NCBI RefSeq assembly: GCF_020532605.1
Contig: NZ_JAJATW010000004.1
Coordinates: 1-64,000 of the forward strand
Direction of reading: 5' to 3'
Length of the DNA: 64,000 nucleotides
From: Marinomonas algarum
Lineage (GTDB): Bacteria > Pseudomonadota > Gammaproteobacteria > Pseudomonadales > Marinomonadaceae
Shown here: positions 19,646 through 28,284 of the stretch, piece after piece
Layout of the letters: every line of letters starts with the position of its first letter
Numbering within the stretch: position 1 is the first letter of the stretch
Position numbers and translations under genes: made by a program
The notes under the pieces: generated by a model
Told to the model about the DNA's origin: nothing
The model's input: the letters and a program-made list of their open reading frames with translations, nothing else
Database searches by the model: none

Positions 19646-20182
19646 ATGAGTTCACCAGATTTATACGGCTTGAGAGAGCGTTTTGAGACAGACAATATTT
19701 TGTTGTGCTTTAATGGTCCTATTTCCCGAAGTTTGATCGAAGAAATTGGTAATGCATTAAAAAACTATTTGAAGTCGGAACAGTTATCACCCGCTTCTGC
19801 TCTGGATGTATTTGCGGCCTATATTGAGCTCACACAAAACATTCGGCATTATGCAACAACATCCTCATTGCCCGGTGCTGAAACAGCGACCGTTATTGTG
19901 AGTCATGCCCAAGGCTGTTATCGAGTAGCGGCAGGTAACATCGTTGAGATAGAAGATGGTCAGAAGTTAGTGGCGCGTATCGACTCCTTCGCTAATATGA
20001 ACAAAGCGGAATTAAAAGCCGCCTATAAAACGCAATTACGTCAACCGCGTGACGAACATGCGGTGACAGGTGCGGGTTTGGGGTTAATTGATATGGCGCG
20101 TAAATCCTCACAACCTATGCAAGCAAGGTTACAAGACATTGGCAATGGCACAGCGTATTTTAGTTTAAGCATACAAATTTGA
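19646..20182 (+). CDS. siaB: SiaB-like kinase (partner switch)
   Basis: A 178-residue SiaB-family protein with a GHKL/HATPase-like fold. Conserved stretches are YIELTQNIRHYA, which supplies the Asn/His region, and the glycine-rich GAGLGLIDMARKS. In P. aeruginosa SiaB phosphorylates SiaC on a threonine, against the action of SiaA. A strong site GGGAGG lies 4 nt before the ATG, 13 bp after siaA. Confidence 0.9.
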   Translation: MSSPDLYGLRERFETDNILLCFNGPISRSLIEEIGNALKNYLKSEQLSPASALDVFAAYIELTQNIRHYATTSSLPGAETATVIVSHAQGCYRVAAGNIVEIEDGQKLVARIDSFANMNKAELKAAYKTQLRQPRDEHAVTGAGLGLIDMARKSSQPMQARLQDIGNGTAYFSLSIQI

Positions 20183-20192
20183 GTAATTGACG

Positions 20193-20567
20193 ATGAATGA
20201 TTTAGTAATAGAAGGAACGGTTTCTTCCCCGACAGTGAAGGGGGAGTGGCAAAGTGGCACCTTATACATGGAAGGGGATTCGTACCCAGAAAATTCTTAT
20301 GAACTCTTCGGTAGCATGACCGAGTGGATCACACGCTATTTGCAAGAGTCCGATCAGCCACTCACGGTAGAATTGAAGTTACTGTACCTGAATACCAGTA
20401 GCATCAAAGTGATGATGGACATGTTTGATGATATGGAAGCCGCGTTTCAAGACGGTCGCAAGGTCGCAGTAAATTGGTACTTTGATGCCGAGAACGAGCG
20501 TGTGGCGGAACTGGCGGAAGAGTTCAAAGAAGATTGCACGTTTCCTTTTAGCATTGTAGGCAAATAG
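20193..20567 (+). CDS. siaC: SiaC-like switch protein (DUF1987)
   Basis: A small single-domain SiaC-family protein of 124 residues. When numbered from ATG 20193, the threonine in LYLNTSSIK is residue 68. This is the position known to be phosphorylated in P. aeruginosa SiaC, and it supports this ATG over the TTG at 20187, which would number it 70. Unphosphorylated SiaC binds and activates SiaD. The stop codon abuts the siaD ATG with no gap. Confidence 0.92.
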   Translation: MNDLVIEGTVSSPTVKGEWQSGTLYMEGDSYPENSYELFGSMTEWITRYLQESDQPLTVELKLLYLNTSSIKVMMDMFDDMEAAFQDGRKVAVNWYFDAENERVAELAEEFKEDCTFPFSIVGK

Positions 20568-21374
20568 ATGAAAACCAAGCTTACTGAACTTGAAAAACAG
20601 GTGGAAGATATTCTTGCTGTTCCTGAAGATCAGAGTCACCCAGCAGGGAAGGTGCTCAGTCAGCTTTGGTCTGTCAGTCAAGAGCAGTGGGAACGTATGG
20701 AGCGCCTAACGCGCTTATCTGACTCTTATCAAGAGATGATGATTCAGCGAGAGAAAACCTTGAGTGAGCGCTTTGACAAGCACCTTCGTCAGCTTGAAAA
20801 GATGACGCGTATTTCCGACCGTTATCAGCACAGCTTAAGGCATCTCAATCTCGAATTGGAAAAAACCTCTCTCATTGATCCGCTTACCGAACTGCCCAAT
20901 CGTCGTATGGTCATGAAGCGCTTATCGCAAGCGTTTGAGTGTCAGCAAGAGGATTGCAGTCAACATAAAAAGACCCTTGCGCATCTGAGTGTGGCCATGA
21001 TTGATATCGATTATTTCAAAAGAGTCAATGATGAGTTTGGCCATCAAGTGGGCGACGATGTCCTCGTTGCTTTGGGCAAACTGATGCAAGGTGTGGTCGA
21101 AGATCATGGCATGTTGGGACGCTGGGGCGGCGAAGAGTTTTTGGTCGCGTTAAATTGCTCTGAACTGGATTGCTCCATCAAATTGATGGAAACCTTGCGT
21201 CAAAAAGTGAAGGACTTCACGTTATCGATTGAGGGTAAAACGCTAGAAACCAGCGTCAGTGTTGGTGTGGCAGAATACCATGACACCGACAGCATGGATT
21301 CTTTATTATCTCGAGCGGACAGTGCTTTATATGAGGCAAAATCTCAAGGTCGAAACCGAGTTGTATCGGGTTAA
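20568..21374 (+). CDS. siaD: SiaD-like diguanylate cyclase
   Basis: A 268-residue cyclase that makes c-di-GMP. The first ~100 residues are a helical coiled-coil stalk, through which SiaC activates the Pseudomonas enzyme. The GGDEF domain (about 105-265) has the active-site motif GGEEF and the substrate-binding segment DIDYFKRVNDEFGH. An inhibitory RxxD site is not evident four residues before the motif. The start is directly coupled to siaC. The operon ends in a terminator at 21451. Confidence 0.93.
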   Translation: MKTKLTELEKQVEDILAVPEDQSHPAGKVLSQLWSVSQEQWERMERLTRLSDSYQEMMIQREKTLSERFDKHLRQLEKMTRISDRYQHSLRHLNLELEKTSLIDPLTELPNRRMVMKRLSQAFECQQEDCSQHKKTLAHLSVAMIDIDYFKRVNDEFGHQVGDDVLVALGKLMQGVVEDHGMLGRWGGEEFLVALNCSELDCSIKLMETLRQKVKDFTLSIEGKTLETSVSVGVAEYHDTDSMDSLLSRADSALYEAKSQGRNRVVSG

Positions 21375-21450
21375 ATAGGCTCTATCAGAGAAAGGGCCCG
21401 TTTTTCTTGAAATCAAAGATTGTATTAAGTTCACACACTGTACTAAATTA

Positions 21451-21486
21451 AAAAGAGTCATACCAAAAAGGTGTGGCTCTTTTTTT
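21451..21486 (+). terminator. Terminator after siaABCD
   Basis: An imperfect 14-bp stem (AAAAGAGTCATACC with GGTGTGGCTCTTTT, including G-U pairs), a short A-rich loop and a T-run to 21486 form an intrinsic terminator about 75 bp after siaD. Confidence 0.75.
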
Positions 21487-21520
21487 GTCCTGTATGCCAA
21501 CGAATAAAGAGAATAATACT

Positions 21521-23440
21521 ATGGCCGCAATAGACATTCCCGAAGTACAGCATTTTATGGCGATGACGCCTCCCTTCTCCAGCCTCAGTTCTGTTGAGCA
21601 AAAGCAGGTATTAAAAGGGGTATCCATGGAATACATTCGTCAAGGAGAGGCGTTATCTTTAATAGACGATCGAGCGACGCTGTATTTAATCCGTCGTGGT
21701 GCCTGTGAAATTCGCAATCCACAGGGTGGCTTGGTGGATCAAATTGCTGACGGTGAGTGCTTTGGCGTGTCCAGTGTGCTGGCCCATAACCCTGACGGCC
21801 TGCAAGTTGTTGCAATGGAAGACAGCCTAGTTTACCGTTTTAACAAAACGCATTTTACCGAGATGTTAGAACAGAATGAGGCGTTTGGGCTGTTTTTTGA
21901 ATACACCCGGCACCATCGACAACGTAAATTATCGCTTAGCCAAAAAGCGTCTCCTTTGAAAGAGCCAGACCCGAAAGAGCCTAGCCAAGATAACCCAACG
22001 CAACTTGATCCTACGTCATACTCTTCTTTATCTACTCCTATTACCCATCTAATGAGTCGTTCCTTGGTTACAGCAGCGCAGGGTGACACGGTCCAAAAAG
22101 TCGCAGCGCAAATGACGCAAGCGAGAGTAAGCTCTGTTCTTCTGCTCGACGAGCAAGGTTTGTCCGGCATCGTGACCGATCGTGATCTGCGTTCCCGTGT
22201 TTTAGCTTTGGGTGGCACTGCAAACATGACAATCGGCGAGATCATGACAGCACATCCAGTGTGCTTATCTGCAGACACTCTGATGATCCAAGCACAGCTC
22301 GTTATGAGTGAACACAACATCCATCACTTACCGGTCGTAGACGACAATAATACCCCCATTGGTATTGTCACCGTGACAGACTTGTTGCGACAACAAGAGT
22401 TGAGTCCCTTGTTATTGATCAACCAAATTCAGCGACAAAAGTCGTTGGAAGACCTCGTCGAGGTTTGTCAGCAATGGCCAGCCTTCACCATGAAGTTGGT
22501 CACGACAGAGATGAAGCCTACTGATGTGGGTAAGGTGTTGGCGACGGTAAGTGACCAGATTACTCGTAAGCTGATTGCGTTAGCTCTTGAGCAGTATGGC
22601 TGTGCACCGATGGCGTTTCAGTTTTTAGTGTTTGGTTCGCAAGCACGAAAAGATCAGTCTCTTGGCAGTGACCAAGATAACGGCCTAATGTTAGAACGGG
22701 AACCTAATGAGGTTGAAAGCGCGTATTTTGCCACACTGTGTGATTACATCTGCCAAGGGTTAGCAGCCTGTGGTATTCGTCTATGTCCGGGTAATATTAT
22801 GGCCAGCAACCCGCAATGGCGACTCACCAAAACACGTTGGCAGCAGACGTTTAACCAATGGGTAAAAAGCAGCACTCCTAATGCCTTATTGCATGCCAGT
22901 ATTTTCTTTGATATTCGCTGTGTGTATGGCGATCCATCGCCTGTCAACGATGTCATTACGTCATTACAAGACGATATTGCTAAGAACAGCTTGTTTCTGG
23001 CGACCTTGACGCGCAATGCATTGAGCAGTAAGCCTCCATTAGGCTTTTTCCGGCACTTTTTATTGGAATCGTCGGGCGAACATAAACATCAACTGGACCT
23101 CAAACATCAAGGCTTAGCTTTGGTTAATGACTTAGCGCGTCTGTATGGGTTGAGCTGTCAGCACTATCAAGTAGGGACACTGGCGCGTTTGGAGCAAGCA
23201 GTGAGAGAAAAGCACCTCAGTGAAGACATCGCACGCAATCTTATGGACGCGTGGAGTGCGCTGAACAGCTTGCGTTTTGACGCGCAAAGTCGGTGTTGGC
23301 AAGCGAAAGGGGAAGCCAGCGCTTACCTTGACCCTTCTTCTCTGAGCCCATTAGAGCGTAAACATCTGAAGGTGACCTTTAGCATGATCCGTGAAGCACA
23401 AGAGGTGGCGCAACAGCACTTTTTACGAGGTTACAGCTAA
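21521..23440 (+). CDS. cNMP-binding/CBS-pair/nucleotidyltransferase protein (DUF294 family)
   Basis: A 639-residue soluble protein. It has an N-terminal cyclic-nucleotide-binding-like domain (about 10-115), a pair of CBS domains (about 160-285; GIVTDRDLRSRV and GIVTVTDLLRQQ), and a DUF294 nucleotidyltransferase (about 320-460) with FGSQARKDQ and SDQDNGLML as the metal-binding core. A C-terminal substrate-binding helical domain (about 480-635) follows. The family resembles GlnD/GlnE-type transferases, but its target is unknown. The ATG at 21521 fits the AGAG upstream; an ATG at 21494 is possible. Its stop overlaps the next start by one base, so the two proteins are probably made together. Confidence 0.9.
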   Translation: MAAIDIPEVQHFMAMTPPFSSLSSVEQKQVLKGVSMEYIRQGEALSLIDDRATLYLIRRGACEIRNPQGGLVDQIADGECFGVSSVLAHNPDGLQVVAMEDSLVYRFNKTHFTEMLEQNEAFGLFFEYTRHHRQRKLSLSQKASPLKEPDPKEPSQDNPTQLDPTSYSSLSTPITHLMSRSLVTAAQGDTVQKVAAQMTQARVSSVLLLDEQGLSGIVTDRDLRSRVLALGGTANMTIGEIMTAHPVCLSADTLMIQAQLVMSEHNIHHLPVVDDNNTPIGIVTVTDLLRQQELSPLLLINQIQRQKSLEDLVEVCQQWPAFTMKLVTTEMKPTDVGKVLATVSDQITRKLIALALEQYGCAPMAFQFLVFGSQARKDQSLGSDQDNGLMLEREPNEVESAYFATLCDYICQGLAACGIRLCPGNIMASNPQWRLTKTRWQQTFNQWVKSSTPNALLHASIFFDIRCVYGDPSPVNDVITSLQDDIAKNSLFLATLTRNALSSKPPLGFFRHFLLESSGEHKHQLDLKHQGLALVNDLARLYGLSCQHYQVGTLARLEQAVREKHLSEDIARNLMDAWSALNSLRFDAQSRCWQAKGEASAYLDPSSLSPLERKHLKVTFSMIREAQEVAQQHFLRGYS

Positions 23441-24093
23441 TGGCACCCGGACTCATTCATTCATTTCATCAGTGGCGCAGAACACGAAGTGCGGCTCAGC
23501 GGCACTGGACAGAGCACGATTATTTGGTGCTTGATATTGAAACGTCTGGGTTGAATGCCAAGCAGGATCAGATTGTGAGTATTGGCTGGGTGGTGATACA
23601 TCAAGGACGTGTCGAGTTAGACAGTGCGCGGCATATGGTGTTGAGTAATACGCGAGTGGGTGACAGTGTTGGCATTCATATGATCACAGAGGCGGACGTG
23701 TCGGCACAGGGAAAGAGTCTATCGAGTGTATTACGGTATTTACGGCAGTGTTTGCGTCGCCGGATACTCGTGGTACACCATGCGCCGATGGAATTGGATT
23801 TTTTAAAATCCGCTTGGCAACAAGCCGCATTACCGGATTTTAAGGTGTCTTGGCTGGATACCCTCGCCATTGAGCGCACCAGAGCGCATCGTTCACAGCA
23901 ACCGATTCAGCAAGGCGGTTTTCGTCTAGCAGCCAGTCGAGCGCGATACAGTTTGCCCGATTATCAAGGTCATGATGCGTTAACCGATGCTTTGGCAACC
24001 GCAGAGCTTTTATTGGCGCAAGTCGCGCATTTGGGTAAGGATAGTCGCCTGGTCGATTTACAACAATTGGGAGGGGGTCAGACGCGTTGGTGA
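23440..24093 (+). CDS. DnaQ-like 3'-5' exonuclease (DEDDh)
   Basis: A 217-residue exonuclease-domain protein. The motifs of the DEDDh family are present: Exo I LDIETSG, Exo II HHAPMELDFL and Exo III GHDALTDALAT. It resembles DNA polymerase III epsilon but lacks any further domain. It is translationally coupled to the DUF294 protein through a TAATG overlap, a pairing seen widely in Proteobacteria. Whether the partner regulates or modifies the nuclease is not known. Confidence 0.88.
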   Translation: MAPGLIHSFHQWRRTRSAAQRHWTEHDYLVLDIETSGLNAKQDQIVSIGWVVIHQGRVELDSARHMVLSNTRVGDSVGIHMITEADVSAQGKSLSSVLRYLRQCLRRRILVVHHAPMELDFLKSAWQQAALPDFKVSWLDTLAIERTRAHRSQQPIQQGGFRLAASRARYSLPDYQGHDALTDALATAELLLAQVAHLGKDSRLVDLQQLGGGQTRW

Positions 24094-24157
24094 TAAGCAC
24101 AAAAGACTGTTAAATATAAAAAGAAGGGAGCAGAAAAAAATAGAACTAAATTAGAAA

Positions 24158-24172
24158 GGAAACCCCGTTTCC
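24158..24172. terminator. Small hairpin between convergent genes
   Basis: A 6-bp perfect stem GGAAAC with GTTTCC and a 3-nt loop lies between the exonuclease gene and the convergent 59-residue gene, with T-rich DNA on both sides. It could end either transcript; support is limited. Confidence 0.35.
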
Positions 24173-24230
24173 GGATCGATTTCTTATTGTGTATTGTCGA
24201 TCAGCGGGAACATTGGGTATTGCACCAGTC

Positions 24231-24410
24231 TTAGTGGTGAAACGCTTTTAGTGGTCGTGTGATTGAGAAATGAGCAAAAAAGTGCTTAACATGAACAACG
24301 GCTTTTTTGATGGCTTGAGCATAGAATTCACGACGTAACTCATACGCTTGCTCTACATAATATTCAGCGTCTAAGTTGCCAAAGTTGTCTTGTTTTAAAT
24401 GAGTTTTCAT
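24231..24410 (-). CDS. Small hypothetical protein, 59 residues
   Basis: A 60-codon frame with a strong ribosome binding site: GGAG lies 7 nt before the ATG. The product starts MKTHLKQDNFGNLDAEYY and ends FSITRPLKAFHH. The middle (about 15-45) looks like an amphipathic helix rich in Arg, Lys and aromatics. No membrane segment or metal-binding motif is seen, and I do not recognise the family. A promoter candidate (TTGTTG, 17 bp, TATACT) precedes it and is overlapped by an inverted repeat, which suggests an individually regulated gene. Confidence 0.75.
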   Translation of the reverse strand: MKTHLKQDNFGNLDAEYYVEQAYELRREFYAQAIKKAVVHVKHFFAHFSITRPLKAFHH

Positions 24411-24452
24411 TGTCTGTCTCCGAATAAAGTGATGTCGTATTTAACGAAGACA

Positions 24453-24491
24453 AGTATATAAATTGACCGATCATTCAACAAACGATCAATT
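24453..24491 (-). promoter_or_regulatory. Promoter with overlapping inverted repeat upstream of the 59-residue gene
   Basis: On the minus strand, -35 TTGTTG (24476-24481) and -10 TATACT (24453-24458) are exactly 17 bp apart. An imperfect inverted repeat, AATTGACCGAT (24461-24471) and AACGATCAATT (24481-24491), covers the spacer and the edge of the -35. This position is typical of a repressor site. The regulator is unknown; TetR-family operators often look like this. Confidence 0.5.
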
Positions 24492-24598
24492 CTCAGCTAA
24501 TCGATGAGTTAAATTCACGGCTATGTACAGAAAACACCTAACTTATTGAATTTGTTATTTTATTTTATTATGAAATGTGCAGAAACATCACAGTGCGG

Positions 24599-25627
24599 TT
24601 AGGCGCCTTTTGTGAGCCAGTCGAACATGTCTTCAATCGCTTGAGTAGACCAGTTATCCGTGGCCATTTTCGCCGCACTTTCTTGGCTTTTACCAATCCC
24701 TCTGGCGCGAATTGTCCAAGACGCTAAATGCGTATTATCCGGCCCGAGTAACGTGAGCGTGCCTTCTTCAAATACATAAAAGCGATCAGCCTGGGTATCA
24801 CTGCGTTGAGACGTATTACTTTTAAGATGAAAGGTGCCTTGTTGGTTTGGGGTTAAACCAAATTGAGACAGAGCACTGGCTAGGCTTTCGGCTTGTGTCG
24901 TGTTGCTGGTATCAAAGCCATAGAATGACAGGGCTTGATTAAGTTGTTGCTCAATGGCTTGTATCTCTGCGTCGGCTTTGCCGGCAAGAGTGCGCTCGGT
25001 AGAGTAGAGGTTTAGATCGTTTTGATATGACTGGCGCTGGGCAAAATAAGGAATCAGCTGCATGTATGTGCGCCAATCTTGCTCAACAGGCATCTGATGT
25101 TGCTGAGTGGCTAAGCGGTCAGCTGTGTTACGAATGCGCGCGTCGGTTTCTTCAATAGCTTGGGTAAGTTTTGTGACGATACGACTGCGATCTATGGATT
25201 GCAGCGCATAAACATAGTGTTCCGCCGCAAAACGCGCTTCGTTAGTGGCTTGTTCGAGTTCTATGGGGGAAGTGGAGACTCGAGTATAAGCCGTAGCGGA
25301 TTTTGAGACTTGTTCACCGCCTTGTCCGGATTGTACTTGTGTATTTTGAGTGTTGACTTGACTGACTTGGGTGCGCAACTGTTGTGCTATTTGCGCATTG
25401 CCGTTTTGTTCTGCTTGCGTAAAAGCCAGTGCAACATTGTCGATACGTGAAGCGCTGCCCACACCATACAAATGAGTGTTGCTCGTTGGCGGTGATAAGA
25501 CCCAGTTTGGGAGCGTCTCAGGCGTCTGTTTAGAAGGCGCCCCCAAGCTTAAGCAGCCACTTAATGTCAGAGCAAGAGCAGCGGTGGCCGCCCAGTAGAG
25601 CGTTTTGGTGTGGGCAGAGTGAATCAT
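24599..25627 (-). CDS. LPP20-family lipoprotein
   Basis: A 342-residue lipoprotein with signal sequence and lipobox LTLSGC (Cys near residue 27). The LPP20-like part begins near PNWVLSPPTSNTHLYGVGSA, followed by a long Gln-rich helical region (about 80-250) and a C-terminal strand region. ATG 25627 is chosen because the signal peptide starts there; the upstream extension to 25687 lies inside lpoB. It follows the LpoB-like gene by one base. The three-lipoprotein set here is a recurring cluster; the role of this member is not known. Confidence 0.82.
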   Translation of the reverse strand: MIHSAHTKTLYWAATAALALTLSGCLSLGAPSKQTPETLPNWVLSPPTSNTHLYGVGSASRIDNVALAFTQAEQNGNAQIAQQLRTQVSQVNTQNTQVQSGQGGEQVSKSATAYTRVSTSPIELEQATNEARFAAEHYVYALQSIDRSRIVTKLTQAIEETDARIRNTADRLATQQHQMPVEQDWRTYMQLIPYFAQRQSYQNDLNLYSTERTLAGKADAEIQAIEQQLNQALSFYGFDTSNTTQAESLASALSQFGLTPNQQGTFHLKSNTSQRSDTQADRFYVFEEGTLTLLGPDNTHLASWTIRARGIGKSQESAAKMATDNWSTQAIEDMFDWLTKGA

Positions 25628-25628
25628 G

Positions 25629-26261
25629 TTAGAAGAGGCCCTTATCGGCAAGTTTTTTAATTTTCTTCTGGCCGTTCCATACTTCACGATTGGTGGTCAT
25701 ATCAATCAATTTCAAGTCAACCTGGTAAAAGCTGACACGCTGGTCGCCGTTAGAGTCCACGATAGAATTGATCGTACCGGATAAAGCAAACCCCGCTCCT
25801 TGCTCTAAACCGAACTGTGCAACGGTATCAGGGTTTGCATTAAGCTCTTGCTCTGCACGTTCGGCACGAATGTCCTCACGTTCTGCACCTGATACCACAA
25901 AGTCGACCTTGCCAGCACGCAATAAACTGCGCTTGATGTCATTAACAAAGGTTTCAACGGGAATGTGTTCTGAGGTTTTATTGCGGATAGTTTGAACAAT
26001 GACCGTCGGATTGCCTTTTTGGTTGAAGTTATAATCGCGAAACCAAGGAAACGTCAGCATATCGCCCATCATTTCTTCTGCCACGAGGCGAGAATCTGTG
26101 TCGTTCCAGCGATCGGACAACATCACGTCTTCGTTGGTGTCTAGGCGTTTTACACTGCCAGAGCACGCCGTCAGCAAGAGTGCCATGAACAGGGTAAACA
26201 GTCCTTTATAAGAGAGCGGCGACCACAGAGGTCGTGCTGAGGTATTAATCGTTGAAGACAT
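25629..26261 (-). CDS. lpoB: LpoB-like penicillin-binding protein activator lipoprotein
   Basis: A 210-residue lipoprotein with lipobox LLLTAC. The mature protein matches the LpoB/YcfM family: LSDRWNDTDSRLVAEEMMGD, then PTVIVQTIRNKTSEHI and a C-terminal QVDLKLIDMTTNREVW. In E. coli LpoB spans the periplasm to stimulate PBP1b. Here the long disordered linker is absent, as in other short homologues, so the partner is uncertain. ATG 26261 has AAGGA 7 nt upstream; ATG 26267 would be too close to it. Confidence 0.82.
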   Translation of the reverse strand: MSSTINTSARPLWSPLSYKGLFTLFMALLLTACSGSVKRLDTNEDVMLSDRWNDTDSRLVAEEMMGDMLTFPWFRDYNFNQKGNPTVIVQTIRNKTSEHIPVETFVNDIKRSLLRAGKVDFVVSGAEREDIRAERAEQELNANPDTVAQFGLEQGAGFALSGTINSIVDSNGDQRVSFYQVDLKLIDMTTNREVWNGQKKIKKLADKGLF

Positions 26262-26352
26262 AATCATTTCCTTGCGTCTGTTTATGTTATGCCTATTTGA
26301 ACAGCAAATAGGCGAAGGTGAGTTGATTGTATTACCGATCAGTGTGCTTAGT

Positions 26353-28020
26353 TTACTCAGGGTTGCGTAGATTCCAAAGTGTAATTTTATTCGGTTGAAG
26401 CTGTACTTCGCCCATCGAAAACGTGCCTGTATTCGTCTGATATTGAGGAGAATACTGCCCCGCTGGAAGAGGCGTACGGGTTAGTCTTACTTGTGCTGGC
26501 AAGGTTAACCAGTTGCGTGTGTCTGCGGCAGAGGAAGCAAAGACCGCCACTTGGCCAATCAGGCTTAAGATCAGTTTTGCTCCTTCATCTTCTACGTTGG
26601 CGGCGATTTGATACGCCAGCCAGCTGCGTAACAGCTCTCTAATCATGCCTTCATAAATGTCTCTTTGTGCCTGGGCAAGTTGTTCTTGCAAGGCGATATC
26701 GGCCAGAGACGTCATACGAACACTGTCTGACGGTTTACTGGACAGGTTGGCGTTAAGCTGTAAAGTGGTACGGCCTTGATCCAAGGTGAAGGGCGGGTAA
26801 TAAGGCACTGTGACGCGAATAACCTGCTCTGTTAATAAGCTATCAAGCTGTACCGAGTTAAGTTGTCGCCATACGGATCGACCCAAAATAACGCGTTTCG
26901 TGAACACACCGGAAACCGTTCCCCAAGCCCCGCCAGTTTTGTAGTTGGCGATAAGATTGAGTGGATTGATGTCCGCGTACACCATGGTAAACCAGCGAAA
27001 TGAATCATTCGCGGTGCGTTGTCCGCCGGTGTGCAGCGGTTCTAATACTAAAGAATAGGCGTTTGGATCGGCATACAATAACAACGTCATTTCATTTTTA
27101 TCGGGCACGAATCCCTGATGTTCTAATACGACTAATTCGGAGTCGTGTTCTTGGTATTGTGTTAGGCGTGTCTGATAAGGCTCTGACAACTTTTGTTTGA
27201 TGAGTACGTCAATCTCATCTTGGCTGAAGCCACCTTTTTGCATCATGCGTATGGTGTCGAGCCAGGCTCGTTCAGCGGTAATCATGGGGAGGTCGTATTG
27301 TTTTGCGTACCCGTCTTGGTACAGGTTAGCGGCTTTTTGATAACTGATGCGTGCATCGTCAATATCGCCGCTGATTTCATATTGCAAACCTTCCATATAG
27401 CGCGCCCAAGCGTCATCTCGATAGAGGTATTGATCCGTATCGCGTCCTCCAGTATAAAAATTGCCTAGCCAGCTGAGGGCTTTAAGGTAAAACGCTTGGT
27501 TCTCTTTGGCGTTTAAGTCTTGATAACTGGGGGTTTGTGCACGAATTTCATTGAGCTTGATGTCAATACGGCGCACTTCAACTAAGGCCGCGTCACGATA
27601 TTGACGTTGTGTTGCGGGATCCTCGGCTTGTGCCGCTAACGCAAGGTAATTCAGTGACTTTAGGTAGCTAATGTACACCCTTTCCATACCGCTACCACGG
27701 TAGTCACTTTGTCTTGGGTTACTTAATAACGCCCAAGAGCGATTAGAGAAGTTGGTTGGGAAAAAAGTGTCGCTAAGGCGTTCGGCTTGCTCTAATAGGT
27801 CATTACTGCGTTGGTGATCACCTTGGTTTTGCGCTAATGCACCGGTTTCCATGTAATACAATAATTGATCCTGAGAGCCAGTAAGCACCTTCTGCAACTT
27901 GGCTTCAGCGCCTTTCCACTCTCCTTGTTTGGCAAGGTCTAGTCCGTCGTTGATACTTTGTTTATAGGTTGCACACCCTGACAGCAGACTAAAACACAAA
28001 CAAAGTAAGATCCTTCTCAC
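26353..28020 (-). CDS. COG3014-like TPR-containing lipoprotein
   Basis: A 555-residue lipoprotein starting at GTG 28020 with AAGGA 7 nt upstream. The lipobox is LLSGCATY. Residues ~20-260 look like TPR-type helical repeats (GEWKGAEAKLQKVL, GDIDDARISYQKAANLY). The C-terminal ~250 residues are strand-rich. It precedes the LpoB-like and LPP20 genes, the same trio found in Vibrio-like genomes, and likely acts with them at the outer membrane. The gap to lpoB is ~90 bp. Its start is tightly coupled to the small 40-residue gene upstream. Confidence 0.8.
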   Translation of the reverse strand: MRRILLCLCFSLLSGCATYKQSINDGLDLAKQGEWKGAEAKLQKVLTGSQDQLLYYMETGALAQNQGDHQRSNDLLEQAERLSDTFFPTNFSNRSWALLSNPRQSDYRGSGMERVYISYLKSLNYLALAAQAEDPATQRQYRDAALVEVRRIDIKLNEIRAQTPSYQDLNAKENQAFYLKALSWLGNFYTGGRDTDQYLYRDDAWARYMEGLQYEISGDIDDARISYQKAANLYQDGYAKQYDLPMITAERAWLDTIRMMQKGGFSQDEIDVLIKQKLSEPYQTRLTQYQEHDSELVVLEHQGFVPDKNEMTLLLYADPNAYSLVLEPLHTGGQRTANDSFRWFTMVYADINPLNLIANYKTGGAWGTVSGVFTKRVILGRSVWRQLNSVQLDSLLTEQVIRVTVPYYPPFTLDQGRTTLQLNANLSSKPSDSVRMTSLADIALQEQLAQAQRDIYEGMIRELLRSWLAYQIAANVEDEGAKLILSLIGQVAVFASSAADTRNWLTLPAQVRLTRTPLPAGQYSPQYQTNTGTFSMGEVQLQPNKITLWNLRNPE

Positions 28021-28021
28021 A

Positions 28022-28144
28022 TTAGAGTCCTTTTTCTAAAAATTGATGGGCAATGAGTAAACCAAATAAAGCAAAACACGCTAAATAGAGTAATAGCCAA
28101 CGAGCCCTCAAACAATTTGGGCAAGGTTTGCGCTTTTTTCTCAT
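28022..28144 (-). CDS. Small single-pass membrane protein with CPNC motif, 40 residues
   Basis: A 41-codon frame with AGAGG 5 nt before the ATG. The product has a basic start MRKKRKPCPNCLRARW, then one hydrophobic helix (about 17-33, LLLYLACFALFGLLIAH), and a short tail. The CPNC pair could bind metal or form a redox pair on the cytoplasmic side. Its stop lies one base before the GTG of the COG3014-like lipoprotein, so the two genes are almost certainly cotranscribed. I do not recognise a named family. A longer overlapping frame (28017-28340) runs in another phase and lacks such support. Confidence 0.68.
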   Translation of the reverse strand: MRKKRKPCPNCLRARWLLLYLACFALFGLLIAHQFLEKGL

Positions 28145-28224
28145 AGAAACCTCTTGTGCTATCGACTTCCTTCATCATAAGCAAACACAGCAAGAAAAAC
28201 GAGGAATACGGTATAAAGTGCTTA

Positions 28225-28256
28225 TCAATAAAAAAGGAAGCACAGGGCTTCCTTTT
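28225..28256 (-). terminator. Terminator after secB
   Basis: On the minus strand a 10-bp perfect stem AAAAGGAAGC with GCTTCCTTTT, a 5-nt loop and a T-run follow the secB stop by about 28 bp. Confidence 0.75.
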
Positions 28257-28284
28257 CAATACCATCGAATGGATCTGGACGATA

